Assembly: GCA_017591395.1 (NCBI GenBank)
Contig: WEDG01002087.1
Location: forward strand, 300,024-364,023
From: Schistocephalus solidus
Lineage: Eukaryota > Platyhelminthes > Cestoda > Diphyllobothriidea > Diphyllobothriidae
Length of the DNA: 64,000 bases
Reading direction: 5' to 3'
Shown here: positions 27,021-39,948 of the stretch, piece after piece
Layout: each line of letters opens with the position of its first letter
Numbering within the stretch: position 1 is the stretch's first letter
The notes under the pieces: generated by a model
What the model was told of the DNA's origin: nothing
Seen by the model: only the letters and a program-made list of their open reading frames with translations
The model's database searches: none
Made by a program: the position numbers and the translations under genes

Positions 27021-30000
27021 GTGTGCAATTGCTGATCAGTTAAAACCTCAAACTAAGCGACGTGTACCATATGCCTAGCGCAGTGAATCCAGCAACCCTA
27101 ACTAGCGCCTTAAGTTGTTTTATCGTAACGCAGACGTTTGAGGCATCTATTGCAATCTCTTCTGCTGTACTTATCCTGTTTTAATGGTAGTGCAAGGTTA
27201 AGACGACCAATGGGTGCGATGGTTTAGGAAGTTCCAATTCCGGGGTGCGTGGATCACACACAACACGGATGTAAATATCTATCTTGGGCTGTTGTTTAAG
27301 GGCTAGAAGATACTGTGTGCGAGATTGCTACAAAGGCTACGAGCTATTGCAGTCTGTCTCTATGTCCTCCAATCCCCCCAAAATACGCATTTGAAGACCA
27401 AGTTATGCCGTCTCTATGAAAACTACCAAGCTACGACTGTTCGCTGATTGTGGCTGATTTCAACTCAATGAATATAGTTTCTAATGTGAAAGGCGCTGAG
27501 TTGCCACGAATATGGGTTCCCCAGTTCTGACCTCATCTAGGTAGCCATGAGTGTAAGCCCTAGCAAAAACTGGATAACATTTGCAATTTCAGGCTATGTT
27601 TGTTTGACCTGCACGCATTTTGCTCTGTGTACAGACGCCACATACTGCAGACAGTAATCGATATTCCGCTTGAAATTTTATATAGTCACCTAAGGTGGGG
27701 GTTCATAAACCAAAGGAAACTACCTTTATAAAGGTAAAGGCTAATAATGTTGGCCTCACACATGTGCGTTAAAATGTTTTCTATTAATTATGCCATGCTT
27801 AATGAAAAAAGACAAAATGAACACATTAAGGATTTCAGTGCAACGATTTCAATGTGAATGCAGCTTTAAGTTCACTGAATACAGCCGAGAATATTGAATA
27901 TTTCTAGAAAATTGAGAGAGCAGTTTGGCAGACGTGTGATTTTTATGATTTCCTGCCTAGGAAAAAAAGCGAGTAACAAAGGAACCCGAGTTGCGTTCAT
28001 CATATCACGCAGGTCACAGAGAGTAAAATTCAAAGCAGATTAGAAGGCTGTCAGTGATATGGGATCGGAGTAGAGATGAATGGTATGAAAAGTGGGGTAG
28101 GGGGTAAAGGAGCAAGCATGATTACGTATACTGAGCAGCTTACTTTGATCTGGGCCATGGTAACGGCGAGGCTTGCGCGAACTTATTTGGTGCAAACATG
28201 ATCAGCTTGTATGTTCTATTTACAGCTGCTACTGCCACTTCCGGTACATGCTATCTGAAGGGCTTTGCAACACTCCATGACACGGCTGTTCTCACTGGGA
28301 AGGCTGTGTTTTGATAAACCAGAATATGCGAGGATAGCCCCATTGGTCTCTTCCTAGCCACGCCGGTAGCACTTTGCGTACTCTTTCACGTAGGCGCTGA
28401 AAACTGAAGTCTGTCCACAGAAAGAAGCAAAGGAGTAAAAGTAGATATTTCTCAAACTGCTGACCTATCTTCCTCTATATAAGTATTAGCCATTTTAATT
28501 CCATTGGGTGCTAAAATGCGGTGTTTGGCCTGAATGCACAAACGAGAAAATGTTGTGCAAATGCGTATGTTAAGGAGACTGCTTTTGAACATCACTATAA
28601 GCAACCAACATTTTTTAACTGGAACTAACCACCTACACGTGCTTTCAAAGCGTTCAACATGACTGGAGTAAACGATGATGGTATACATATAACGAGTTTC
28701 CATCAGGAAGAATAGTAGTGCTAGACAGACACTGATGGATGATATGGGAACTTCAGTTTCATAGAATAGACTTTGTCTCAGTAGCTGATCAGGGGTGTTC
28801 ACGCTGATTTTAATAACCAAATGACACATGACTGATTACGCAATCTTCCGAAAAACTTTTGATGTCAGTTGGGGAGATATTTAAAGTGCTCAGAAGGCGA
28901 TTTAGGGTGGGTATCACCCCAATGTAAAAATGTGAACTCAATGATAGTCAATGAATGCAAAAATTGGATTCAGAGGATGTTCGATTTCTTTGCTAGCATT
29001 CGTGTTGGATGATCTACGCGCTGCCAAAAGCGATGGTGATTGCCTGCAAACCGTGCAACATCAGTAATCTTGCCGACTTCATGCTTTTGCGCTATACGTC
29101 TCCTGAATAAAATTAATTTTCAGCTTAGTTTAAAAGCAAACCGTATAAAAAATCAGCGTTATGAATCTGCATGTGACAGTATATAATGTCGTTCCGCAAC
29201 ATTGCATTCAATTAAGCAAAAAAACCTATCTAAGAAATAGGCCTAGATACGCGAAGAATCATTAATCAGTGTGTAGTCAAACCAAAGTCATTTATTTCAG
29301 GAAATTTACTTCAGGGATTACTTTGCTACGTATTCTGGAATGTATCTTATTAAGAAAAATATGATCGTGTCAACAAAGTTTTTGTTTAATCTCAATGTGA
29401 TTTTGCCTTTAATGCATTGTTCAACATTCGGTTGATTAAACCACTAAAAAACTAAAGGCTTCTATAAGGTTAAATGTTGGCGGTCCCTTCAGCAAATTAT
29501 AAATGTCAATGTAAAAAAGCATGCACAATCATAAGAACACCTTTTAGTGTGTATATCAAGAGCATTCTTATTCTGTAAAATTACGCCGAGCTTCTTAAAA
29601 ATGGTGGAAAATGGTAATTGGGTTTCTTTGAAATATCAGTGAATAGGTTGTGGTTTAAATTGCTGTTAGTGGCCATTCGAAAAATATGAAATCTATAGAT
29701 TTTGTCTATCAGAAACACCAAAAGGAAATATTTGTTGAATTCACTGGTCCTTGGGGGTAAACATCCATTTGGACAACTTGCAGTATTTGTTTCTACACCT
29801 AAAACACCAACAGGGTTTTTTGCTGGCATAAGGAATGTTCATCGTTTAGTTTCAGTTTTGGTCGATTGAAAAACCTCTTTGAAATAGGGGACCTATTTAA
29901 TAGGTTCTTTAGTAAAATCTTTCGTTTACAGGAAACAATTATAACAAAAGACTGCCGTTATTCAATTCCTAAAAAGAGTACATTCTGTTGCAAGCAAAAG

Positions 30001-31854
30001 TACTCATGTTCACCTCTTATTCTCATTCAGTGAGCATAAATTATGGGATAATAAATTCACAGAAAATCACCAACATACAAAATAATATGCTGCTCAAACT
30101 GCAACTGCTCTGCTCGTGTCGTTTCGAAACTTTTTAGTAGCAGAATGTAGACAGTGGACAGTGCGTCTTAGCATATACACAAAGCTTAAAATGGCAAATG
30201 TATGGTGGGGTATTTTGCAGTACCTTTCAAAAAACTACCTTCCTAATTGCTTAACTTGCAGCTCAAATTTGAAACAGGTTGCCTTATACAGTAAGTTATA
30301 AACATAAATGGGATAATTTCTGCAAAGGCCTAGGTGAAAACCTTAAAGCACGACGGTTCGTTGCTTAAAAATTATTCTCTCATTTTCCATCAGCAAATTT
30401 CGTCAGCTGGCTCATGAAGTCAGGTCAGGATTCTTATTTAATGTTGGCAAACTGTGAAGAGAATATGAATCAATTTGACGACTTACCTTGGTGCTTCAAG
30501 TCCCGTGAAATACATATAAGGTCATCTCTCTGCGTTTGCTGGCGAAGACTTACCATTAATGTTCCATCCACCAGTTCATAAGGGTTTCCTTGAGACCTGA
30601 CCCATGAAATTAATTTGGAGATCCAGCGGTTTTAACATATGTGTTAAGTAAAGTGAGTATATTTCCTGACCTTTTCCATATTAGTATTGCTACCAAAGAC
30701 GGAGGTCGTAGTGATAGACGGGTTTCTAAACGTAATCATCAAAAGCGGAAAATGCAAATGGAATTGCTTAAAAGAGCATTCGTTTTCTGAAAAGCTGACA
30801 GAATTCACGCAATGTCTGTCTACCTCGCCCAAAGAAACAGATTTGCACATATTGCCAAAAAAAGCAGGCAGTCAATAAAAACAATCGGTGCGTAGGATCG
30901 CGAATTCAAAACAAGCTATTTGGATAGGATGACTTCCAAATTTGTATTTTATATTTCTTTCGAGTTTATGACCTCTGGTATTGGTGGCAAATGTCCATTG
31001 GCTTTTGAGATTAAACGTTTACTTTCAGAGAAGCCCACTTGATTTTTCACGCAAAGCTATAGGAAAAGCACGTTCCATAACTGAAAAAACTTTAAAATGC
31101 GTGATTCATATTCCTTCTACCGTTCCATGCGGGGGCCTTGAGAAACAACCTGTAAAGTTTCAAGTGTTCAGAAAACGTTTTGTCCTGGTTACGTTCAGCC
31201 CCAAAGATAAGTGGCATTACCGAAATTGCAAAAAAACTACAGATTAAATGACATTTAATGGGGGGATATTAACAAAAACTGATGTGATCGAGTACAACTG
31301 CCCTCAGATTGACTTTCGCGATGTTTACCAGTTTTAGGGACACTGTCTTGCATGATTTTTTATCGATGCGATTCCTCTGTTCTTAAAAGTAAAAGGAGAT
31401 ATGGCAAAAGAGCATGGCCTCTGCCAACCTTATTTAATACTGTTTTTGCTTAAAATTATGCTATGATAAAGGGTTTGTAGAAGAGTTAGGGTCTTTTAAA
31501 TAAAGTAAAATATTACCAGGTGCGTCTTAAGAAAACAAAAGGTGATAATGACACTGTAAAATATAAATGTCTTTGGTATCTCCGGAGCAAAGCCGTCCAG
31601 ATGGAGTTAAATTTACCTTGAAGCCTAAAAACTGCATTTTACTTGCTCGAAGATATAAGTGCATATGTAAGCGCTATCTCATGGTATCTTATTCAAAATT
31701 ACACAATAGCCAACCCCAATTTCGTTTTTAATATCGAATATGGCTTTATCAAGTGCCTGCTTTTTTCTTATGTCAGTCTTAATGGAAATTAATAGCATAC
31801 CACACAGTTAATATTTTTATTATGGTTTTTGGCAGATTCGCATAATTCATTGGA
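27021..31854. other. No gene seen; GC-richer blocks at 27.2-27.6 and 28.1-28.4 kb
   Basis: The GC-richer blocks have the look of old repeat DNA but match nothing I know. A 125-codon minus-strand frame (28452-28829) has a hydrophobic stretch in the middle and no other sign of being a gene. Confidence 0.55.
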
Positions 31855-31895
31855 TCTTTTTGGGAAAAAACTCGGTGGCCACCGTGAAACTCCTA
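31855..31895 (-). mobile_element. Possible family 1 SINE fragment
   Basis: On the minus strand ggtggccaccgag followed by a T run resembles the junction between head and body in family 1. Very short; it could be chance. Confidence 0.3.
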
Positions 31896-31964
31896 AGCAT
31901 CCAATGAAAAATGCACTGGGTGAGGACCAAGCACACTAAACCATAAGACGGTTTAGGCCAATTT

Positions 31965-32105
31965 GAATTATTTAAGCGGTAAGAGTGCCAACTGCACTAC
32001 AGACTTCCATTTGCTGTCTCGGGTCTGAATCATACCGAGGCCACTGAATTTTGCATTATTTGGCCGGAGGATTTATTCAACTCTACAAAACCCCTTTGAA
32101 TTAAA
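31965..32105 (+). mobile_element. Family 1 SINE, diverged
   Basis: taagcggtaagagtgcc (A-box-like) and cgggtctgaatcatacc (B-box-like) lie about 50 bp apart, followed by gaggccactgaattttgc and aaaacccctttg. The body is recognisable but more diverged than at 9008 or 21061. Confidence 0.55.
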
Positions 32106-32249
32106 ATGAGCGCACTGGTCATCTGGCAGATACTAGCTTGATTCATTGTGAAATCCTTCTAGGACAGTCAAATAACTGTATCCGAATTAGTAGATCCAAT
32201 AAATTTTGGGATCTTAGGCGGGTAATTTGACCCAAGTGTGATTAAATCA

Positions 32250-32360
32250 ACGGCCGGCGGTGGGCTTCCTGGATAAGGCGGTTGGAGTGTTGACTGTATT
32301 GAAGTCTTCCTCTTGCTGGCATGGGCTCCAATCGCACCGAGACCACCAATTTTACCGTAG
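32250..32360 (+). mobile_element. Family 1 SINE, head only
   Basis: gataaggcggttggagtg (A-box-like) and catgggctccaatcgcacc (B-box-like), followed by gagaccaccaatttta. The 3' body is truncated. It lies 150 bp after another family 1 copy in the same orientation. Confidence 0.55.
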
Positions 32361-32819
32361 GTTTAAATGACTATAGGTGTATATGTATAGTGGTACTTGT
32401 TTGCAGAATACACTTGCGTGATTATCTTTGAATATGTAATTGTAATTGACACAAATTTTCATAAATACTTTGGGAATAAACTAGGAGTCGTATTTGGACT
32501 ATTTGAATCAATAAATTAATGCCAAAATATTAATAGATATATCTTTCGAACTTGCTCTGTCCTCATTCAAAAAAACCTCTTGTACGATACGTGTTGTGTA
32601 GTCTCCTTGACTGTAGTCTCCTGATGCTGGTGCCAGCCGAAAAATACTCACAGCAACCAAATCACTTGCATTCACCACTGTCTCCTACTTGTGAATGGTC
32701 CACAGTTGCGAACGTTATCTACAAATTACCAGCACCGAAATGGAAAGAAAAATGAGATGCAATAGTTGAAACTAAAATTTAATTCAATCGCATCTTCATC
32801 TTCTCAACAGAACCGATGA

Positions 32820-34118
32820 TCAGGGATAATCACAAAGAGAAGTTATGTCCTAATCTACTATCAGCACTGTGGTGGAGGGACGTACGTACTGAGGTTCAAC
32901 GGCATCTGCCGAGTTGGCCAGAAAAACAGTTTCTTTAAAACGCCGTGTCGGAGTGCTAAGACGAAAGAGAGCACAATCATGCCGAACTATGATGACTTCG
33001 ATGGGTTGTCAGAGCAAATAGCTACTCAAGCAAATTCGCCAACATGCGCAGACGAAACGACGAACCAAATCGCAAGCAACCCCAATGTTTGGCAAGCTCT
33101 CACGTGCGTGAAGCCGTCAGCCGCCTTCTCACACCACTTGTATTTGGAAGTGCACACAAAGCACAGGTACAAAGTTACGAGACCGAAAGTCCAACTGTCT
33201 TAGCAGGAGGTGATTAGAGTGGTTCACAGGATCTGCTGCACGTATGATAAATCAAGAGCTTGCAACCAGCGCAGAAAGTTGAACATGCAGTGGGATTGCG
33301 GAGGAATGCCGCAAGTTCCGAGAGCTTGGCTCATTCGACGACACTCAAACATGCCTTCCAGTTTAACGAGCTCTTATCTCGTAAAATGTAAAAACGGCAT
33401 GTTCCGCGAGCTGCCTGAGACACGGTTCTCCAACCCGCGGTCTGTTATCCAACGCTGTCTCCTTTTTTCGGAATTACTTGCGGAGACTTCATCTTGACAG
33501 AGGGATTTCCATGTAGGTACGATGTGGGCGAACGCTGCTTCCAATGGCAGCACAATAGGTATAAAGTGCGATTTCACAATTAATATCAACGCTGAAATGG
33601 TGGCTATTAACGACCTAGCATGCCAATTGCATCCTATAAAAGCTGGCGCCTTCGTGCATCCAGCACCCTTATCCGCGACAGAGAATGCAAAAAGTGAGGC
33701 TAATAAATTTCTTTTTCAAATGACGAATCTACGTTTTAGTAACCACTTCGGATCACTCCAGTTCGCTTCTATCAGCATTCCACCGTATGACTAGGAGATC
33801 TTACTGTCTTCCACTAAACCCCAGGTAGAGTTTTAAACGGTCTCTGAATGCGAATGGATGATTAAGTGCCGATTTTCACCAGATTATGAATTTGCACTGC
33901 ATGAGGAGAGTGTGGAGTCTTGCTCAGAGCCGCAATATGGGGAGCCATTTTTCGGACGGAAAAGTGTGAAAACTCGTCTCCCACCCAGCACGCCCCCTTC
34001 AAAGTTTCATCGAAATTCACAGCTTCCCTCAGAAGCTTCCGTGATAAGGGCCACTTTAGGCTTAATGCACTGTCGAGTCCTCGTTTTCAAGACCACGTAC
34101 TTGAAGTGGGCAGTATAG
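32820..34118 (+). pseudogene. Decayed coding-like frame, unknown product
   Basis: One frame stays open over 433 codons except for four stops, at 33201 (TAG), 33495 (TGA), 33792 (TAG) and 33834 (TAA), and ends at 34116. Four ATG-started pieces of 74, 95, 90 and 86 codons all fall in this frame. Random sequence would give about 17 stops. The stretch is also GC-richer than its surroundings. The translation has no motif I recognise: NYDDF near 32985 is not a proper reverse transcriptase box, and no zinc finger or DDE pattern stands out. It could be a dead transposon gene, an old pseudogene, or a chance effect of higher GC. The part from 33120 on is mirrored at about 63280-64000. Confidence 0.3.
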
Positions 34119-37100
34119 AACTGCGGCTTTATTTGGTGGTTCGGTTTTCGGATGCGAGGGAATGAACGCTTGCTAAAAATGCTTTAGTAATGGAAAGGCG
34201 TGAAAAGCGTTTAGAAAAGGCCGATTTTTTGTTAATTGAGGTCCCTGAAGGCAGAGCAGCCGCCTTCCGAAAAATACCTCCTGCCCGTTGACTTTACAAA
34301 AAAGCAAACCAAAATGTAACGAACGGGATTGCAGATTGATAAGACACCTATTTGGCTGTCAAACGTTCACGGTTTTGGGGAATATGAAATACGAAAAAGC
34401 GTACAATTGGAAGGAAATTCAAATGCTCTAGCTTTGGTTTTTATTCCTATCCAGCGTCATACAAAGGCCATCTTACGCTCAATGGAACTTTGAATTCGAT
34501 TGGTGCAACTACCCTCTAGGTGAAATGTATTTAATGTACCGCTATTATTGTGAAAATCTAAAAAAATGATAGTTTACCACAGCGAAAGTTGGAGTTTGAA
34601 GCAAAATAGAAAAAAATCCCAGAAACCGAGATGATTCTTTTTGTTATTTTGTGCCTGAGGATATTGACTGGATACTTTAAGGTTAAATTTGCATGAAACG
34701 GACCATAGTTTAGTAATACGTCCAGCCATCCATTCAAAGTGTGGAGATTTTCTCCACAAAAATATTTCCCTTGGTACTGATCCATGCACATGATGAGTAC
34801 TTAACAATCTATTTTGAATGTCGAAATCAACTACCACAGCGGAGGAATGGACCAAATAAAACTTCCAGTGGCACCAGTTTGATTGTAGGCACCCATTGGA
34901 AACACATAGTTAAGCTTCCGCATTAATTATTTTCGCGAATACTGCTACACGTAAAATGTAGCACACTGTGCTTGGTTTATTTGAGTTGACTTTTGAAGTG
35001 TCAATAAATATTGCAACTGATTATCTTTGCTTACTAAAGTTAGTTTATTTTCTGATTTCTTACCTGCTTAGGGCTGCCAATTTTGAAATAAAACTGGGTC
35101 GAAGCACAAAAGATGGACCCCGTATAAACATTGCAAGCAAGCTCAACAGTTTACCGGGAACCGGGGTAAAAAAAGGGTTGTATGGTTAGGAAAGAGCGAG
35201 GAAGAACAAAACGTGGCATAGCAAATAAAGAAGGTTGGGGTAATTAAAACGTACTTACAACTGTAAATGGACTAAGTGGAATCCGCAACATTTAAGGGAA
35301 ACGGAAAAGCTAACCCATTGGGTGAAGGGGAAGAAAGTCGACCTCTATGATCAATGCATTGAAAAGTAAACTTAATCCGGTGTCAAAGAGAGCTAAATAG
35401 GAATGCAGGTGACTGAATGATAAAAGTTTAACACGGAAAAAATGTAATCAGGGACAGGTAATTCGGAACCAGTGTTCTCAGTGGTTCCCGCTCTTGTGCT
35501 TCCCCAAAAAACTGCAATACTAAAACACCAAAAATCTTTTAAAATTTCTTCACAATCGAGTACGGAATAAATGTATACATATGAGAACCCAAGGTCTAAT
35601 CCTAAAGGAATATTAGCGGACCAAACCACTCATAATGTTCGTTCGTAGGTTTTCATACGGTTGAAGTTCACTTTAGTTGCAGCGATCGCTCTGCGATGTC
35701 ACATGTCGGTGGTTTAGTTCTTGCCCTGTTAGTCCACGGGTGCAAGAACCCTAATAATAAGCGTGATAATTACAGCATAAAAATGTGGACTGTGTTTATG
35801 TTAAGAGTAAAATGAACCGTTTCATTGGAAGTGTAAAGAAAATTCACCGTATGACGCGGTATCGCTTAGAATATAGAGTAGTAATGGCACGTCAAGAAAT
35901 TATCCGCAAAATGCGTAAAGATGCATCCGTTCGCAAAATATAAATTCAGCTGCATTGTGATATATTATAATCCGCACAATAATTTTCAGATATTTCAGTA
36001 ACGCCAAGGTCAATATGCGGCTTTTGAACGAGTTTCCTTACCAACACCTGCAAAAATTACCATTTGTAAAAATTTCTTACTTACGTATGCTGTTTTATAT
36101 CACTGATTGTCAATGGCCTCGTAAATGCCAACATATTTATCAAAAATTCATTAAAATATTGTTTAAACTGCAAATTCAGAAGCAAATTAGTTTTCTATTC
36201 AATTTCTCTTCTTGAAGTAACTTAATTTTTGAAGTAAATTTAAACTCCACCTGCCGTTCTACCTGTAGTCAGGGTTTTTAATTCAACTTTCTATTTGTTT
36301 CTTCGTAGAGAAAACCATACATTTGCTGCGTCCGAGTAGGGTTGCAACGTATAGAGCTCATACCAGTTTGCTGTGGATGGCGGCCATGTTGTTAAGTTTA
36401 AAAGCAGCATTAATAATTGAAAAATATCATACCTTCTGAACTGTCATTGCAGGTTCCTGAAGAATCCCGTGTAAGAAAATGTGTTAAATCGAAATATACC
36501 CTTTCGTCATGAAACGGGCTTGAAAAAGAAATGATATGTTGCAGAATGTGTACGAAAAACACTATTTGAATGCACCTTTTCAACAAAATATAAGTAAATG
36601 TATAAGAACATAGAAAGTTCACTAGAAATATGCCCTAATTCAGCAGTCATTTTGCAAAGTGTTTTTTTTCGAAGGCAAAAATTGGAGCTCGTTTCAAAGC
36701 CAACCTCCTGCCATGACTTAAATAGCGGAAAATGAAGCTGTAGAGTAATTAGTATTAAAATATACTGTAGTAATCCTTTTTAGTCTAACTCGCATTTGCA
36801 TTTTGTGCAAAAGCCTCATGAGATAGTAAATTGACTGTGGTAAATACCAGTTGCTTGGGATAATTTTATACTGCAGTCGTTCGCAAAGCGTTTTGTTGTT
36901 TCCATGGGCTTCGAGGGCCACCACTCCTGTGTTACAATCATGAAAATGGATATTGCCTGTCCAGGAATGTTTTGAGTTGACAGCAGACTAAGAACTTCCC
37001 GGTTCTTGACGGCTTGATTGATTAGGTTTTACTAGTTCTGCTGACAATCAGAAAAAGGCTCATGTAGAATTAAACTGAAAGTTGCCAACTTTTAGGCTAG

Positions 37101-39159
37101 TTATGAACAGGAATAAGCGATGAAAGTCCTTCGTTCGGACCTGCCGTTCATGCTTTTGGTTCTGCTAAGAAAAGGTCAGTGTTTGAGTACCCGGTCGCTG
37201 CTTGTCCATCTTGCTTTGAGAGTCTTTCAAATGTCCTTGTTTTTCTGAGGAAAGAAGATTTATCCACCCTTTGAAACAGGGTGATCACTATATAAAACCT
37301 TCATTCTACGATATTACAAGTTCGGAAGAACTTTGCACTTGCTTGGACAGCGACTTTGATAAATCGATAAATAGTGCAGTGATCCACTGAAATACCGGGT
37401 AGGGTCAAATTTGGTGGACGCCGGATTAAAGTTTATCAAACGTTTTTAACTTTGGCGCAGTTATGAATGATAGTCCTTCCTGTTGTTGACTGCCTCATAC
37501 ATAAGATCTCTGACATATCATCAACCAGACGCACATGAAGATGGTCTCTGAAGGGAATGTGGCCGCAGTTGCCTAGTCGGATGACAGAACTGCCTGCGGA
37601 AACGCTATATCTTGTCACTTTGTACGATTTTTACGCCCAACGCCAAACTGTTTTTGAGTTTTTCTGCATGTTTAACACATGTGCACTGGTTATGGCACTC
37701 ATGGAATCCAATAGCATCGTGTGGTTCTATTTCTATTTCACCACTTCCAATTTTTTAAGCAACTGAGAGATACTGTTGACTGGGTCCGTTGCAGCGTTAA
37801 GTATACATATAAATAAATAAGGTAAATTTGTCAAGTTGCAATGGTGCAACGGACTCAATTATCAAGAAAGTACCTGACTACGAGCTATATATCGTTCATA
37901 GGCCCGGATATTAGCAGACACAGTTTTTTAAAGAGGGAATTTTTGAAACTTTTGACTTTAAACTTTCTCAAATCCCTATGGCATACTTGAGTTACTATCT
38001 GCGGAATTTTTAGGCACTAGGAAAATATCTAACCAGTTTCAATTAACTTTCATCTAGTGAAAGAGCATTATGGCTACTAAAGTGAACTAGTAAACAGCCA
38101 GGCCGTCTCTAGGGGGGGTCGAATAATGTTTTGAAGTTGTTGTTCTTGTCCTATGTGGTCCGCCCACGCAGACTATTTCACACGCACGTGCGTGAACAAA
38201 TTGAGATTTGCCTTGTTAGATAGCAATTCCTCCAACGGAAGTGAACTTAGAAGAATAAACATAGAGAACATAGTGTGCTTACTGTACAAATACCTTATCT
38301 CAGAGTTGTAAAGCTAAATGCATATCTTTTAACGTATATTCAGTGCTAAATATGTATGGATTTTTCATATGCGTTCAGAGGACACTTCGGAGTTTACATC
38401 GGTACAATAAGTTTCCATAACTTTTCATAAGCAAAGACATAACTGACTAACGGCCAAACTGTGGAAAATAGGCCTAGAAAGCATTGTCTTTTGGAAAGAT
38501 TGCCATTAAATAACAAGTATTCATAGTGATTGATCATTTTTTGTATACTTTCTATTTTAAACCATGCCCATGACTTCCAAACTACTATATCTCGCAACAT
38601 ACTTGAGACATTGTCTTCGTGGGTTTGCTCTGAAGGGCAATGTTTGTCCAATGGTGTGGAATACTCAACAATTATCAAAAAGGCCTACAAGATTGGTTAG
38701 CTTAGATAGCACCTGTCTGTATTTTCATCACCTTCATGGCATATAAATTTGACCCTGATACTTCTGACTGAGTTGTGAGTATGGTAAATCGGCGGTAAAT
38801 TTATTAGTGAGACCGCTGCGCAGCAGATTCTAGAGACCGAGGGAGTGATGACCTTTGACTAACAAACGCATGGAAAATGTCGTCATGTACAATGGTCAAT
38901 ACGCGCTAACCACATTGGCATTCTCTATTCCCTTCTCTCGCATCACGTCCATCTTTCTGACCAGTTCAGTCAATCCCTAAACCCATTTGCGTCCACGAAT
39001 CAGTTACTGCTTTCAAGTTATAAGCTTTTACCTTGCGTGGGAAAATCGATTTTGTTAAAAACCACAAAGTACTTCCAGAAAAGTCACAATGGGGATCAAA
39101 GAAGTGCTTCAAGAAGTGCTCTAATTCCACATGAACTGAGAGAGAGACGCCTTACCTTT
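34119..39159. other. No gene seen
   Basis: AT-rich intergenic-type sequence, all of it mirrored in arm 2 (about 59.7-63.3 kb). A short perfect 8-bp inverted repeat (35717-35724 with 35742-35749) is within chance. Confidence 0.65.
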
Positions 39160-39318
39160 AGAACTGCTCATCTAACTAGGTATGGTAGGAATTTGGAGTT
39201 CATACAGGTTGCGGGTTCAAGCCTTCAGGAAATCAGAAAGTGGGGTTGTGTATAGCCGGCAAATGATGGCTGATAAGCTTGAAATGGCCAATCTAGTTTC
39301 CCTTGTCTTTGTCGGTAA
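39160..39318 (+). mobile_element. Family 2 SINE with tRNA-like head, defective hammerhead
   Basis: The head (about 39163-39235) resembles a Pol III promoter: ctgctcatctaactagg in the A-box position and gcgggttcaagcc as B box. It is followed by a diverged hammerhead. The core is CAAATGA (39260-39266) instead of CTGATGA; helix II TGGCT/AGCTT, GAAA (39281-39284) and palindromic TGGCCA (39285-39290) survive, and helix I is eroded. The tail cccttgtctttgtcggt (39300-39316) matches the copy at 39849. The ribozyme is expected to be inactive because the catalytic core is mutated. Confidence 0.7.
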
Positions 39319-39815
39319 TGTTGCTTCACTTAACTGGGTACTTTATGCACATTTGCGCTTTTCCGGTCCTATGGCAATACGTTAATGGATAAATTCTACC
39401 GTGCACATCAGAGTATAATGTGGCCATGCCCACCCTCGATACAGGACACAGATTGGCCTGGCACAAAGCTCAAATCATCAGAGCCTGCAACTTCAAGAAA
39501 GGCCAAGAGTTTCTTGAGTCCATGCTCTCCGAATAATAATATACAACTTGGCACATTGATTACGATGCCGTGCATAAAAATCTCAGGATAAAATTATAAT
39601 GAACTAACACACACGGTGGTCAATTATTGGTGCAAACACGAAATAAGTATCTATTGTTAAGCGCTTTTGAAATTTTAATTTTTTCTGTATAGTAACTCTA
39701 GTCTGACGACGCCTGGAAAACCAGAGTCGAACATTTATTAATAAAGTTTCCTATTTTGTCCAAAGGAACCTTTTCGACTTCTAATTGTATTTCTTGGAAT
39801 GTCGGTCTTCCAATT

Positions 39816-39838
39816 TATATATATATATATATATATAT
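39816..39838. repeat. (TA)n microsatellite
   Basis: Uninterrupted TA dinucleotide tract immediately left of the family 2 SINE. A similar tract lies immediately right of it. Confidence 0.95.
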
Positions 39839-39948
39839 GATAGTGTGGGGCTCACCGATCTGCTCAAGGAACATGTATGTTCCGTTGTGCCCTGGAGCTC
39901 AAACTAGAGCCCTCGAAGTCGGTCGCATTGCGAAAAGTAGCATACGAT

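Noticed and set aside
28452..28829. 125-codon minus-strand frame as a gene
   Set aside because: No motif, no context and a length within chance for 64 kb. The frames at 44382-44771, 11330-11701, 6194-6565 and 63077-63409 are rejected for the same reason.
32979..33000. Reverse transcriptase YXDD box in the decayed frame
   Set aside because: The sequence reads NYDDF, without the residue between Y and DD, and no other polymerase motif surrounds it.
37130..37200. Further tRNA-like SINE head (gtgtttgagtaccc)
   Set aside because: Only a loose B-box resemblance, with no A box and no family 1 or 2 body after it.
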